From the NCBI GenBank assembly GCA_030536575.1, contig JAUNPS010000025.1:1-64000 (forward strand): 64,000 nt of DNA. The letters are read 5' to 3'. Position numbers and translations under genes: made by a program. Each line of letters starts with the position of its first letter. The first letter of the stretch is position 1. Positions 43,685 to 52,590 of this stretch are shown here, piece after piece. A model generated the notes under the pieces. It made no database searches. It was not told the DNA's origin and saw only the letters and a program-made list of their open reading frames with translations. This stretch comes from Eubacteriales bacterium (GTDB taxonomy: Bacteria; Bacillota; Clostridia; Lachnospirales; Lachnospiraceae).

Positions 43685-45277
43685 TTATGTGATTTCTGTG
43701 GAGTCCATGGCCAAATAGAAAGCTACGCCGTGCCGGGTGTTTCGAATTTCGTAAGACGCCTGGTACGGCTCCAGGATCATTTTTACCAGGTACAGTCCTA
43801 ACCCGCTGCCGCCGCTTCGCCGGTTCCTGGATTTCTCCACCCGGTAAAAGGCCTCGAAGAGCCGTCCGATAGATTCTTCCGGAATCTGGACGCCGGAGTT
43901 TTCCATTTCAAAGCATACCCGGTCGTTCTCCTTCCAGAGCATCAGCCGGATCTGCGCGCCCGGCGGGGAATAATGGACGGCATTGCTCCACAGATTTCCA
44001 AAGACCTTCCGCATCAGAGACGGGTCGGCATTGACCGGATAACATTCGCCGGCGTTGTACCGCTCTAACGGCTCATCCAAATCCAGTGTCCGGCCTTCCT
44101 GCGGGAACAGAAGCACGCATTTCTGGTCTTTCTGCCGCCACATTTCCTGATAGGAGACAGCCGTTTTCTGCAATAATTCGGCCAGATCGACGGTTTCCCG
44201 TTTCTGCCCGAAACTTTCTCCCTCCATCCTGGAAATCTGCAGCAATTCGGAAACCAGCCCCTCCATTTCCCCTGTCACCGCCAGGGAGCGCCGCAGGTAT
44301 TTTTCCCGATCCTGGTAAGCCCCTACCTTGTAGAGCATCCCTTCGAGCTGCCCTTTTAAAATGGTGACCGGAGTTTTCAGTTCGTGGGAAACGGCTCGGA
44401 AAAATTCCAGCCGCCGCTTTTCCAGCAGGCGCTCCCGCTCAATGTCCTGCTGCAGTGCCCGGTTCGCGCTCTTTAAATCGCTGAGGGCTTTCGACAGGCT
44501 GTCCGCCATCTGGTTCAGGCTTCTGGCAAGGGTGCCGATTTCATCCTGCCGCCCTTCCCCTTCGCATTGCCACTGAAAATCCAGCCCGGCCATTTTTTTC
44601 GAAATAGCGCTCATCTGCACAATCGGCCGCGTAATATACCTCGCATAGAAAAAGGCCCCCACGACCGCGATCAGCAGCACGATCACCACCAGCCAGGGCA
44701 GAATTTTATGCAAAGCCTCCACCGCCTGGTTGACCTCGGAAATCCGCCCATAAATCCAGAGTACGCCGGTCGTTCCGTCCTTCAGCGTCACCTCATAGGT
44801 TTTCTGATCCGTGCTTTCCGCAATGGTTGTCTGCATCTCGTCGGTTTCCACACTGCTTGTCGTCACCGAGATCACGGAGGAAACCATCCCGTCGATCATG
44901 ACCGGCCACTCCTGGGCTTCCAAGTCTGCTTCCACCGCTTCTTCATCCACCGTCTGCCCGGTATCCACCTCTGCTTCCACCACCTCTTCATCTGCCGTCT
45001 GCCCGGTATCCCCGTCCAGCGAAAAAAGGACGGTAGCATTGTTCTTGTCCCCAAATTCTGAAAGTAACTGGTTATAATCATCCTCTGCCGTGTAAGTTTC
45101 CAGCTCCTGTACCAGTTTTTCCGCCCGCTCTTCGATCTGCTGGTTCAGGCTTGTGGTGTAGCTGATCGGCATAAACCAGGCCACGAACCCGTAGGTCAGG
45201 GCGCTGGTCAGGCTTAAAAGCAGAGCCGTGATCAGAAAAATTTTAATGGTCAGGCTTCTTCGAATATTCTTGATCAA
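43685..45277 (-). CDS. Sensor histidine kinase
   Basis: The 530-residue kinase starts with a membrane helix (11-36). An extracytoplasmic region (37-180) contains an internal 15-residue duplication (90-104 and 105-119, DTGQTADEE and DTGQTVDEE). A second helix (~180-205), HAMP, the H-box VSHELKTPVTILKG and an ATPase domain (GGSGLGLYLVK) follow. The start is a TTG inside the end of the regulator gene, with GAGGGG 12 nt upstream. It likely senses a cell-surface signal for the ABC operon. Confidence 0.88.
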   Translation of the reverse strand: MIKNIRRSLTIKIFLITALLLSLTSALTYGFVAWFMPISYTTSLNQQIEERAEKLVQELETYTAEDDYNQLLSEFGDKNNATVLFSLDGDTGQTADEEVVEAEVDTGQTVDEEAVEADLEAQEWPVMIDGMVSSVISVTTSSVETDEMQTTIAESTDQKTYEVTLKDGTTGVLWIYGRISEVNQAVEALHKILPWLVVIVLLIAVVGAFFYARYITRPIVQMSAISKKMAGLDFQWQCEGEGRQDEIGTLARSLNQMADSLSKALSDLKSANRALQQDIERERLLEKRRLEFFRAVSHELKTPVTILKGQLEGMLYKVGAYQDREKYLRRSLAVTGEMEGLVSELLQISRMEGESFGQKRETVDLAELLQKTAVSYQEMWRQKDQKCVLLFPQEGRTLDLDEPLERYNAGECYPVNADPSLMRKVFGNLWSNAVHYSPPGAQIRLMLWKENDRVCFEMENSGVQIPEESIGRLFEAFYRVEKSRNRRSGGSGLGLYLVKMILEPYQASYEIRNTRHGVAFYLAMDSTEIT

Positions 45278-45950
45278 TGCAGTATCCCACCCCTCTGACC
45301 GTATGAATATAATCTTCCTTCGTCTTTTTTCGAAGGTTTTTGATATGGGTATCCACGATCCGTTCGTCTCCGAAAAAATCATAGCCCCAGACCTGATCCA
45401 GGAGATACTGTCTGGTCAGGACTTTTCCCGGATGTTCCAAAAGCGTGCGCAAAAGCTCATATTCCTTCTGGGTCAGGATCAGTTCTTCTCCATTTTCCCA
45501 GACTTTATAGGCGGAGGTGTCCATGCATAAATCTCCCCAGATCAACGTATTTTCTTCTCCGGAATGCCCTTCTCTCTGCCCGGACTCCCACTCCCTGCGC
45601 CGGAATACGGCTGCAATTTTCCGCAGGAGCACCTGCATGGAAAACGGTTTCGTAATATAATCGTCCGCCATCAGATCCAACCCGCGAATCTGATCTTCTT
45701 CGCCTCCCAGAGCCGTCACCATGACGATGGGGACTTTTGATTTCTTCCGGATGATTTCGCAGACGCCAAAGCCGTCGATTTTGGGAAGCAGCAGATCCAA
45801 AAGGATCAGGTCGTAGGCCTTTTTTTCGAACTGGAGCAGGCCTTCGATACCGTCTGCTGCCAGGGTGATCTGGTAGCCTGCGCTGGTCAGGAAGTTGTCC
45901 AAAAGCTCCCGGATATCATCATCATCTTCAATTACCAGTATTTGTTTCAT
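45243..45950 (-). CDS. OmpR-family response regulator
   Basis: The 235-residue regulator has the acidic pocket (VIEDDDDIRELL), the phosphorylated aspartate in DLILLDLLLPKIDGF and the conserved lysine in YITKPF. A winged-helix domain follows (TQKEYELLRTLLEHP). GAAGGAGAG precedes the ATG. A TATACT -10 lies upstream near 45985. It is the first gene of the two-component/ABC operon. Confidence 0.92.
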   Translation of the reverse strand: MKQILVIEDDDDIRELLDNFLTSAGYQITLAADGIEGLLQFEKKAYDLILLDLLLPKIDGFGVCEIIRKKSKVPIVMVTALGGEEDQIRGLDLMADDYITKPFSMQVLLRKIAAVFRRREWESGQREGHSGEENTLIWGDLCMDTSAYKVWENGEELILTQKEYELLRTLLEHPGKVLTRQYLLDQVWGYDFFGDERIVDTHIKNLRKKTKEDYIHTVRGVGYCIDQEYSKKPDH

Positions 45951-46020
45951 GGGTTCTCTCCTTCATGCATCATTCCCATATAGTATAGCACTGTTTTATG
46001 TGTTTTTTATGGAGAAGACG

Positions 46021-46078
46021 CAAAATGGCCGCAGGCTTTTCGAATTTCGTCGAAATGTCTGCGGCCGTATGCTTTTTT
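46021..46078. terminator. Terminator hairpin after mecA
   Basis: GGCCGCAG (46027-46034) pairs with CTGCGGCC (46059-46066). On the minus strand a short T-tract follows the stem; on the plus strand TTTTTT follows after a few bases. Confidence 0.55.
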
Positions 46079-46865
46079 ATCCGATTTCTCCCAGCTTTTC
46101 AATGGCCTGCTCCGGGATCATGCACATCCGATGTTCTTTTAGAAAGGCTTCCGAAGCCCCTTCTCCTCTGGTGTCCCCGCCGAATTCCCCGGCCAGGTTC
46201 AAAAACCCGGCGGCCAGCTTCTGGCTGGCGTCTCCGGAAAAGTCTGCGAACAGGTAATACTGGTCTTTATGCTTGTAAAGACGGCTTACCGGCATGGCCT
46301 GCGCGCCGATGGCGCTGCAGAAGCTGATCGTGTCGTCCAGGGAACGAAACAGTACCCGGCAGGTGGACTGGGACGCATCTTCCAGGCGGCGGACTTCCCT
46401 CGTCACGCCGGAGGAACCGGTATTCAGGGCCTCTTCGCCCTCGTCGGGATCATGACCCTGAAGAAGGGATTCGATCTCTTCCATCAGTTCGTTGTAGGCG
46501 TCTGCTTTTTCCTGCCCTTCCAGGGAGCGGATGTGATCGATCTTTCCGGAGGCCAGCAGCTCGTTCATGGCGTCGATCCGATACTCCAGCACTTCCATAT
46601 TATGGTCGATTTCTTTTTCGATATCTGCACAGGAAATAACGATCAGCAGGCTCTGATCCGGGAGCATCTGGGCGGTAAAGTTCTGAATGCCGTCGGGCAG
46701 CTCCAGGCCTAAGGCGGACTTGCCGTTTTCCAGGATCTTGCTCAGGAAATCGATCGCTTTTTGGCGGTCTTCGGTCAGTTCCCGGAAATCATAGCCCATG
46801 TCGTGGATTTCCTGCATGGTGACACGGCAGCTGATGCGTGTATCACTGATTTTCCAAAATGTCAT
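46077..46865 (-). CDS. mecA: Adaptor protein MecA
   Basis: The 262-residue protein has the MecA N-terminal pattern (FWKISDTRISCRVTMQEI and GYDFRELTEDRQKAIDFL) and the C-terminal ClpC-binding domain (YLFADFSGDASQKLA). The linker is acidic. MecA delivers substrates such as ComK to ClpC in bacilli; clostridial targets are less known. GGAGG lies 6 nt upstream of the ATG at 46865. The gene has its own promoter and terminator. Confidence 0.88.
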   Translation of the reverse strand: MTFWKISDTRISCRVTMQEIHDMGYDFRELTEDRQKAIDFLSKILENGKSALGLELPDGIQNFTAQMLPDQSLLIVISCADIEKEIDHNMEVLEYRIDAMNELLASGKIDHIRSLEGQEKADAYNELMEEIESLLQGHDPDEGEEALNTGSSGVTREVRRLEDASQSTCRVLFRSLDDTISFCSAIGAQAMPVSRLYKHKDQYYLFADFSGDASQKLAAGFLNLAGEFGGDTRGEGASEAFLKEHRMCMIPEQAIEKLGEIG

Positions 46866-46899
46866 TGCTCCACCTCCTGACTCATAACATGTTATATAT

Positions 46900-46928
46900 G
46901 TTATATAACACAACTTGGGGATTGTCAA
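46900..46928 (-). promoter_or_regulatory. mecA promoter with palindromic surroundings
   Basis: TTGACA (46923-46928) and TATAAC (46900-46905) on the minus strand, spacer 17 bp. The -10 overlaps TGTTATATAACA, and TAACATGTTA follows it, both palindromic. Confidence 0.7.
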
Positions 46929-46961
46929 GAAAAATCTGCTGGAAGATTCCGTCACACCCGT

Positions 46962-46985
46962 GCCGCTGAAAATCTTTCCAGCGGC
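46962..46985. terminator. Hairpin after the SH3b genes
   Basis: GCCGCTG (46962-46968) pairs with CAGCGGC (46979-46985), about 40 bp past the SH3b gene end. It lacks a clear U-tract; it may close the B12 operon. Confidence 0.4.
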
Positions 46986-47023
46986 TGAATCCGGCATTTG
47001 CCAAAATCGCAGGCGCTTCCGCT

Positions 47024-47755
47024 TTAATCCCAGGAGAAAAACCGCGCTCCCATATAACCATCTATGCCGTCTACCCGTACATGATACCATCCGCCTGCAT
47101 CATCCAGGAATTCGACGACCGTTCCGGCGTAATAGGTGGTAATAATATCATATTCATAACCAGGGCCGCTGCGAATGTAGCAGGCTTCCTGCAGGGTCAG
47201 GTATATTGGGCTATACTCCGTGGGAGCTTCCGTTTCCGGCGCTAAAGTCTCCGGTTCGGAAGGCGTCTCGCTCTCCGTCTGAGGCTCTGTTTCCGGTTCA
47301 TTTCCGGCCGCTGCCGGAGTCTCTGTCACGCGTTCCGTCTCACTTTCGGCCGCTGCCGGAGCCTCCGTTCCGCTTTCCGTCTCACTTCCGGCCGCTGTCG
47401 AAGCCTCCGTTTCGCTTTCCGTCTCATTCCCAGTCGCCGCAGAACCTTCTGCTCCACCCTCTGTCTCTGTTCCAACCGCATCCGTGTTCTCCGTTTCCGG
47501 CTGGTTTTCACTTTCTGTCTCACTTTCCTGCCGGGTCTCGCTTTCCGCCTCCGCCATCTCCTCCGTCTGCGTCTCGCTTTCCGTCCGGGATTCACTCTCC
47601 TCGATCAGAATCGCCTCCTCCGACTCCTCCGGCGCCTGGCTGAAATGCTTATAAACCCCAATCCCAATCGCCGTAAGCCCCAGCATCCCCAAAAGCCCCG
47701 CCACAATCAGAATATAAATCAAATAATCCGAAATCCATTCCTTCCAATCCTTCAT
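47024..47755 (-). CDS. Membrane-anchored SH3b protein with Ser/Thr/Glu stalk
   Basis: The 243-residue protein has an N-terminal membrane helix (IYILIVAGLLGMLGLTAIGI). A long low-complexity stalk of Glu-Thr-Ser repeats (about 45-180) follows, then a C-terminal bacterial SH3 domain (ACYIRSGPGYEYDIITTYYA to the end). The form is a surface-exposed cell-wall binder. It is a paralogue of the next gene upstream. It ends the B12 operon, though a link to cobalamin is not known. Confidence 0.82.
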   Translation of the reverse strand: MKDWKEWISDYLIYILIVAGLLGMLGLTAIGIGVYKHFSQAPEESEEAILIEESESRTESETQTEEMAEAESETRQESETESENQPETENTDAVGTETEGGAEGSAATGNETESETEASTAAGSETESGTEAPAAAESETERVTETPAAAGNEPETEPQTESETPSEPETLAPETEAPTEYSPIYLTLQEACYIRSGPGYEYDIITTYYAGTVVEFLDDAGGWYHVRVDGIDGYMGARFFSWD

Positions 47756-47857
47756 ACCAACTTCCTTTCTCCAATCGCCTCAACTATTCCGTCAAACAGG
47801 AACGGGCAGCCCACCGCGCCACGTCCGCAGACCTGGCCAGCCGCTGCCCACACATTT

Positions 47858-48343
47858 TTAGAAGAACTGAGAACCCATATAACCGACCACTCCGTCGATC
47901 TCAACCTTATACCATCCTCCCACGTCCTCCAGGAAACGCACCGTAATCCCCGCCTCCTTCGTCCCATAAATCTCCGCGTCCATACTCGGCCCCGACCGGA
48001 AATTACATCCAACCTTCAGAACCAGATACACAGCCTCCTCCATCGGATCCGTCTCCGATTCCGTCTGCGTCTCGGTCTCCGTCTGGACTTCCGTGGCCAC
48101 AATTTCCGTCTCCCTCTCCGTCACCGGTTCCGTGGCAGGTTCGCTTTCCGTCTGTACCTCTGTCATGACAATCGGCTCCGTCTCTTCCTCAACCGCAAGA
48201 TCGGCCCACTGTCCATTCTCATCCTTCAAAAATCCTCCGGCAAACGCCCGCAGCCCAAAGATCGCTCCCACGATCACCGCCGCCGCCAAAAGCAGCAGAA
48301 GCACCGGCTGAAAATAAGCGGCCGAATGGTCATTCTTCTTCAT
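47858..48343 (-). CDS. Membrane-anchored SH3b protein, second paralogue
   Basis: The 161-residue protein has a membrane helix (VLLLLLAAAVIVGAIFGLRA), a shorter Glu/Thr stalk and a C-terminal SH3b domain (CNFRSGPSMDAEIYGTKEAG and GGWYKVEIDGVVGYMG). It starts 7 nt after cbiC, with GAGGGG, so it is translationally coupled to the B12 genes. The spacer to the next paralogue is about 100 bp. Confidence 0.82.
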   Translation of the reverse strand: MKKNDHSAAYFQPVLLLLLAAAVIVGAIFGLRAFAGGFLKDENGQWADLAVEEETEPIVMTEVQTESEPATEPVTERETEIVATEVQTETETQTESETDPMEEAVYLVLKVGCNFRSGPSMDAEIYGTKEAGITVRFLEDVGGWYKVEIDGVVGYMGSQFF

Positions 48344-48350
48344 GTTCCCC

Positions 48351-48992
48351 TCACTCCCTGCTGTTGTTCAGCATATACAGAAGCGCATTACAAATACAAG
48401 CCGCAATATTGCTCCCGCCTTTTCGCCCTTTCGCGACGATATAAGGCGCATCCGTCTGCATAATCAGCTCCTTCGAGGCCACAACATTCACGAAGCCCAC
48501 CGGGACGCCGATGATCAGTTCCGGCGAAAGCTTTCCTTCCTCCATCAGCTCATACAGCCGAACCAGGGCCGTAGGCGCATTCCCAATGGCGAAAATCAAC
48601 GGCTTTCCAAGGCCCGCCGCCTTCTCCATACTGGCCGTCGCCCTGGTCGTCCCCTGCTCCTTCGCCGCCCTGGCCACATCCTCATCGGACATAAAGCAGT
48701 AAACCTCGCCGCCGTAACGCGCCAGCGCCTTTTTGTTAATCCCGGCCTTCGCCATCTGGGTATCGGTCACAATGCACGCGCCGCCCTCGATGGCCCGCAG
48801 CGCCTTCTCCACCGCACCCTCGGAAAAACAGAGGTTCTTCGCATAATCAAAATCCGCACTCGTATGAATGCAGCGCTTCACAATCAGTTCCGTTCCAGGA
48901 ATCAAAGGCGTATCTCCAAGCTCCTGGGTAATGATCTCAAAGCTCCTTGCTTCAATCTCACGGGGCAGCACATTTTCCAGTTCCACTTTCAT
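48351..48992 (-). CDS. cbiC: Cobalt-precorrin-8 methylmutase
   Basis: The 213-residue enzyme has the CbiC/CobH features: IEARSFEII near the N-terminus, the active-site histidine in [13 protein letters not shown], and [14 protein letters not shown] (seen as GVPVGFVNV). It moves the methyl group from C11 to C12 to make cobyrinate. The start overlaps cbiP by 4 nt. Confidence 0.93.
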   Translation of the reverse strand: MKVELENVLPREIEARSFEIITQELGDTPLIPGTELIVKRCIHTSADFDYAKNLCFSEGAVEKALRAIEGGACIVTDTQMAKAGINKKALARYGGEVYCFMSDEDVARAAKEQGTTRATASMEKAAGLGKPLIFAIGNAPTALVRLYELMEEGKLSPELIIGVPVGFVNVVASKELIMQTDAPYIVAKGRKGGSNIAACICNALLYMLNNSRE

Positions 48993-50524
48993 TCCGACAC
49001 ATCCTTTCCGATTCCTGCTTCCAGTATCTCATAAATCTGCTTCATATTCAAGTGTTCTCTTAAACCTGCGGCAAGAAGATTGTACTGCTGTTCCTTAAAC
49101 GCCTGGAAATCCACGCCCGTGATCTCGCTGACGTCGATTCCCTTCATCCGTCCCAGGTCTGTCACAACCGCCTTCGCCACCTGTTCCTTATCAAAAATTC
49201 CGTGCACATAGGTGCCATAGACATTCTGGCAATAAGCCCCGTCCTCCTTCACCTGCCCCTCCGAGCCGTTCGCATAATCCGCAATCTCCGTCATCGTCCG
49301 GCAGCCTTCTTTCAACGTGCTGACCCCCATATGAATCTCATAGCCTTCCAGCTCCACGCCGCCAAGAGACGAAAGAGGGCCTCCTATCTCCGAAAACGTC
49401 CCTTTCACCCTTGTGCGCGTTTTATTTCCCGCAAACACGGTTTCCATCGGCAAAAGCCCCATGCCTTTGATCTCGCCGCCTGCTTCCGTTCCCAGCGGGT
49501 CGCTTAATTTCTCGCCCAGCATCTGGTAGCCGCCGCAGACGCCAAAAATAATCTTCCCGGCCGCCGCAGCCTTCAGAATCGCCGCTTCCAGCCCATTCTG
49601 GCGCATCCACAGCAAATCTTCCATCGTATTTTTCGTTCCCGGCAGCAGGATCATATCCGGATTTTTCAGCTCGGCCACATTGTGGACATACCGCAGCGAA
49701 ACCCCTTCCATACTCTCGAAAGGATTAAAATCCGTAAAATTCGAAATCCTCGGAACCCGGATCACGGCAATGTCAATCACGCCGACCTCCTGGCTTCCGT
49801 GAAAACGCTCCGTTAAGCTATCCTCATCTTCCACTTCGAGCTGCATATACGGCGCAACGCCCACCACCGGAATGCCCGCCTTTTCCTCCAGCATCACAAT
49901 GCCCGGATCCAGGATCGTTTTATCGCCCCGGAATTTGTTGATAATCAGGCCCTTCACCATCGCCTTCTCATCCTCTTCCAGCAGCATCACCGTGCCGATG
50001 AGCTGGGCAAACACGCCGCCCCGGTCAATATCCCCGACCAGCAGCACCGGCGCTTTCGCCATTTTCGCCATCCCCATGTTCACGATATCGTCCTGTTTTA
50101 AATTAATCTCCGCCGGGCTTCCCGCGCCTTCGATTACGATAATGTCGTACTCCTCTTCCAGCTTCCGAAAAGCTTCCATCACCGCCGGAACCAGCTTTTT
50201 CTTATAGGCAAAGTAGTCCCTGGCGCTCATATTTCCCAGCACTTCCCCGTTTACAATGACCTGGGAACCCGTATCGTTCGTGGGCTTTAATAAGATCGGA
50301 TTCATATAAACCGAGGGTTTAATGCCCGCCGCCTCGGCCTGCATCACCTGCGCCCTTCCCATTTCCAGCCCTTCTTCGGTGATAAAGGAATTCAGCGCCA
50401 TATTCTGGGATTTAAAGGGAGCCACCCGGTAGCCGTCCTGCTTAAAAATCCGGCACAGCCCCGCCGCCAGCAGGCTCTTTCCCGCATTGGACATGGTTCC
50501 CTGGATCATAATTGTTTTCGCCAT
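48989..50524 (-). CDS. cbiP: Cobyric acid synthase
   Basis: The 511-residue amidotransferase has a P-loop-like [45 protein letters not shown] and a glutaminase triad region ([12 protein letters not shown]). It amidates four side chains of the corrin. It lies 21 nt after the cobD-type gene. Confidence 0.95.
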   Translation of the reverse strand: MAKTIMIQGTMSNAGKSLLAAGLCRIFKQDGYRVAPFKSQNMALNSFITEEGLEMGRAQVMQAEAAGIKPSVYMNPILLKPTNDTGSQVIVNGEVLGNMSARDYFAYKKKLVPAVMEAFRKLEEEYDIIVIEGAGSPAEINLKQDDIVNMGMAKMAKAPVLLVGDIDRGGVFAQLIGTVMLLEEDEKAMVKGLIINKFRGDKTILDPGIVMLEEKAGIPVVGVAPYMQLEVEDEDSLTERFHGSQEVGVIDIAVIRVPRISNFTDFNPFESMEGVSLRYVHNVAELKNPDMILLPGTKNTMEDLLWMRQNGLEAAILKAAAAGKIIFGVCGGYQMLGEKLSDPLGTEAGGEIKGMGLLPMETVFAGNKTRTRVKGTFSEIGGPLSSLGGVELEGYEIHMGVSTLKEGCRTMTEIADYANGSEGQVKEDGAYCQNVYGTYVHGIFDKEQVAKAVVTDLGRMKGIDVSEITGVDFQAFKEQQYNLLAAGLREHLNMKQIYEILEAGIGKDVSE

Positions 50525-50545
50525 CTTTGCACCCGCTTTCCACTT

Positions 50546-51586
50546 TCAAAATAACACCTTCCGCAGAGCTTCCAAAAATCCTTGGTTTTCCTCCGGCATA
50601 CGCACCGCGATCCGGTAAAACCCTTCCGAAAGCCCGTGATAATTGCTGCAATCCCGGATCAGATACCCTTCCTCCAGCGTCTTCTTCGCCAGCCCCGCAG
50701 GACCCCGGAAAAACAGAAAATTCGCCGAAGCCGGATAAACCGTAAGCCCCAGCTTTGTCAGTCCATCCGTCAGACGCTGCCGCTCCGTGCGCACAATTTC
50801 TCTGGCCCTGGCCACATACGCCTCTTCCTGAAGCGCCGCCACGCCCGCCGCCTGCGCCGGAACCGACACGCTCCACGGCTGCAGCACCAGCGAAATCCTG
50901 GCCAGCAGCTCCTCATCCGCACAAATCCCATAGCCCAGCCGCAGCCCCGGCATTGCGTATAATTTCGTAAACGCTTTCAAAAGAAACAGGTTCGGATAAT
51001 CCGCCAGCCGGTTCTTCAGGCTATAGGCTTCCGGCTCGTCCAAAAAGCCGTTAAAGCACTCATCCAACGCCAGCACAGCACCTTTTTTCAGGCAATGTTC
51101 TGCCGCCCGTTCCAGAAACGGCCTCTCCAGACAGACTCCTGTCGGATTGTTCGGATTACAGAGAAACACCAGATCCACATCCTCCGTAATCTGCGCAAAA
51201 TAATCCTCCCCCGGATAAAATCCCTGTTCTTCATGCAGTTCATAATAAGAAATCTCACATCCGGCGGCCCGCAGCGCCTGCTCATATTCCGCAAACCCCG
51301 GCGCCATCAAAAGCGCCTTCTTCGGCCGCAGCGCAAAGACCAGCGCAAAGATCAGCTCCGCCGCCCCATTGCCAAAAATCAGATACTCCTGCGGAACCTC
51401 TTCCTTTTCCGCCACCGCGGTACGAAGCCCGCGGCACTGAGGGTCGGGATAATTCGCAAGGGCCTGCCCGCAGTTTCGCACCGCCTCCAGAACCCCTTCC
51501 GGAACCCCGCAGGGATTGATATTCGCCGAAAAATCGACTTTCGGCCGACAGGTGTAAATGTCTCCGCCGTGTACATGCTTCTGCAT
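50546..51586 (-). CDS. cobD: Threonine-phosphate decarboxylase-type aminotransferase
   Basis: The 346-residue class I/II PLP enzyme starts HVHGGDIYTC and SANINPCG, as in CobD. It has CNPNNPTGV and the PLP lysine in LKAFTKLYAMPGLRLGYG. CobD makes aminopropanol phosphate for the nucleotide loop. The position between cbiB and cbiP supports CobD over histidinol-phosphate aminotransferase. The ATG at 51586 with GAAGGAA is my choice; another in-frame ATG lies 12 codons upstream. Confidence 0.85.
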   Translation of the reverse strand: MQKHVHGGDIYTCRPKVDFSANINPCGVPEGVLEAVRNCGQALANYPDPQCRGLRTAVAEKEEVPQEYLIFGNGAAELIFALVFALRPKKALLMAPGFAEYEQALRAAGCEISYYELHEEQGFYPGEDYFAQITEDVDLVFLCNPNNPTGVCLERPFLERAAEHCLKKGAVLALDECFNGFLDEPEAYSLKNRLADYPNLFLLKAFTKLYAMPGLRLGYGICADEELLARISLVLQPWSVSVPAQAAGVAALQEEAYVARAREIVRTERQRLTDGLTKLGLTVYPASANFLFFRGPAGLAKKTLEEGYLIRDCSNYHGLSEGFYRIAVRMPEENQGFLEALRKVLF

Positions 51587-51612
51587 TTCCTTCGTTTCCT
51601 TTCCTATTCCTC

Positions 51613-52590
51613 TTACAGCCATGCAAAAACCGCCCAGACCGCAAGCCGGACAACCGCAAACAACGCAAGCGATACGCCTGCCGTCGCATACAAAAGCTGG
51701 TTCGCCCGCCGGATATCTTCATATTCCACCGGCCTTATATTGTCCCCGATGGTCTTCTTTTTATAAAGCTCGCCAAAATAATAGGCATCCCCGGCAAGCT
51801 GCACCCGCAGGGCGCCGGCCATCACCGCCTCCGTCTGTGCGGAATTGGGACTCGCATGGTTAAACCGGTCGCGCAGATAGATCCGTTTCGCCTCTTTCCG
51901 ATCCAGGCCCACAAGCGGGGCCGCCGCGATCATGATCCAGGCCGAAATCCTGGCCGGAAGAAAATTCACCACGTCATCCAGCTTCGCCGCAAACCGCCCG
52001 AAAAAGAGATATTTTTCGTTCTTATACCCCAGCATGGAATCCATCGTATTGATCGATTTATAAAAAAATCCAAGCGTCGCGCCGCCAATGGCCATAAACA
52101 GCATCGGCGCAATGATCCCATCCGACGTATTCTCCGCAACCGTCTCCACCGCCGCCTTCGTAACGCCCGCTTCATCCAGCGCATCCGTATCCCGTCCGAC
52201 GATCATCGAAACGGCCTTTCGCGCGCCCGGCAGGTCATTCGCCTTCAGCCGGTCATAGACCTTCATACTCTCATCCTTCAGCGATTTCGTTGCAAGGAGC
52301 TGATAGCACATGATCGTTTCCAGCAAAAGCCGCAGCCCCCAGTGCACCCGCCCGGCGGCATATAAAAGCAGCGCAGGCACACCCGTACTCAAAATCACCA
52401 CAACAAAGACCGTCACCACGCCTCCGGCCAGCTCTCCCCTGCTGGAAATCGGAAACACCTTCCGCACCTGCTTTTCCGTAAACGCGATCAGATTTCCCAC
52501 GATCCGGATCGGATGATACAGAAAATGCGGGTCCCCGATCAGCAGATCCAGGAAAAAGCCGAGCACCAGCGCAATCAATAAATTTGGCAT
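51613..52590 (-). CDS. cbiB: Adenosylcobinamide-phosphate synthase
   Basis: The 325-residue membrane protein has ALVLGFFLDLLIGDP and HFLYHPIRIVGNLI at the N-terminus and AVETVAENTSDGIIAP and FNHASPNSAQTEAVMAGAL, all CbiB motifs. It attaches the aminopropanol arm. The stop of cbiA and this start overlap by one base. Confidence 0.93.
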   Translation of the reverse strand: MPNLLIALVLGFFLDLLIGDPHFLYHPIRIVGNLIAFTEKQVRKVFPISSRGELAGGVVTVFVVVILSTGVPALLLYAAGRVHWGLRLLLETIMCYQLLATKSLKDESMKVYDRLKANDLPGARKAVSMIVGRDTDALDEAGVTKAAVETVAENTSDGIIAPMLFMAIGGATLGFFYKSINTMDSMLGYKNEKYLFFGRFAAKLDDVVNFLPARISAWIMIAAAPLVGLDRKEAKRIYLRDRFNHASPNSAQTEAVMAGALRVQLAGDAYYFGELYKKKTIGDNIRPVEYEDIRRANQLLYATAGVSLALFAVVRLAVWAVFAWL

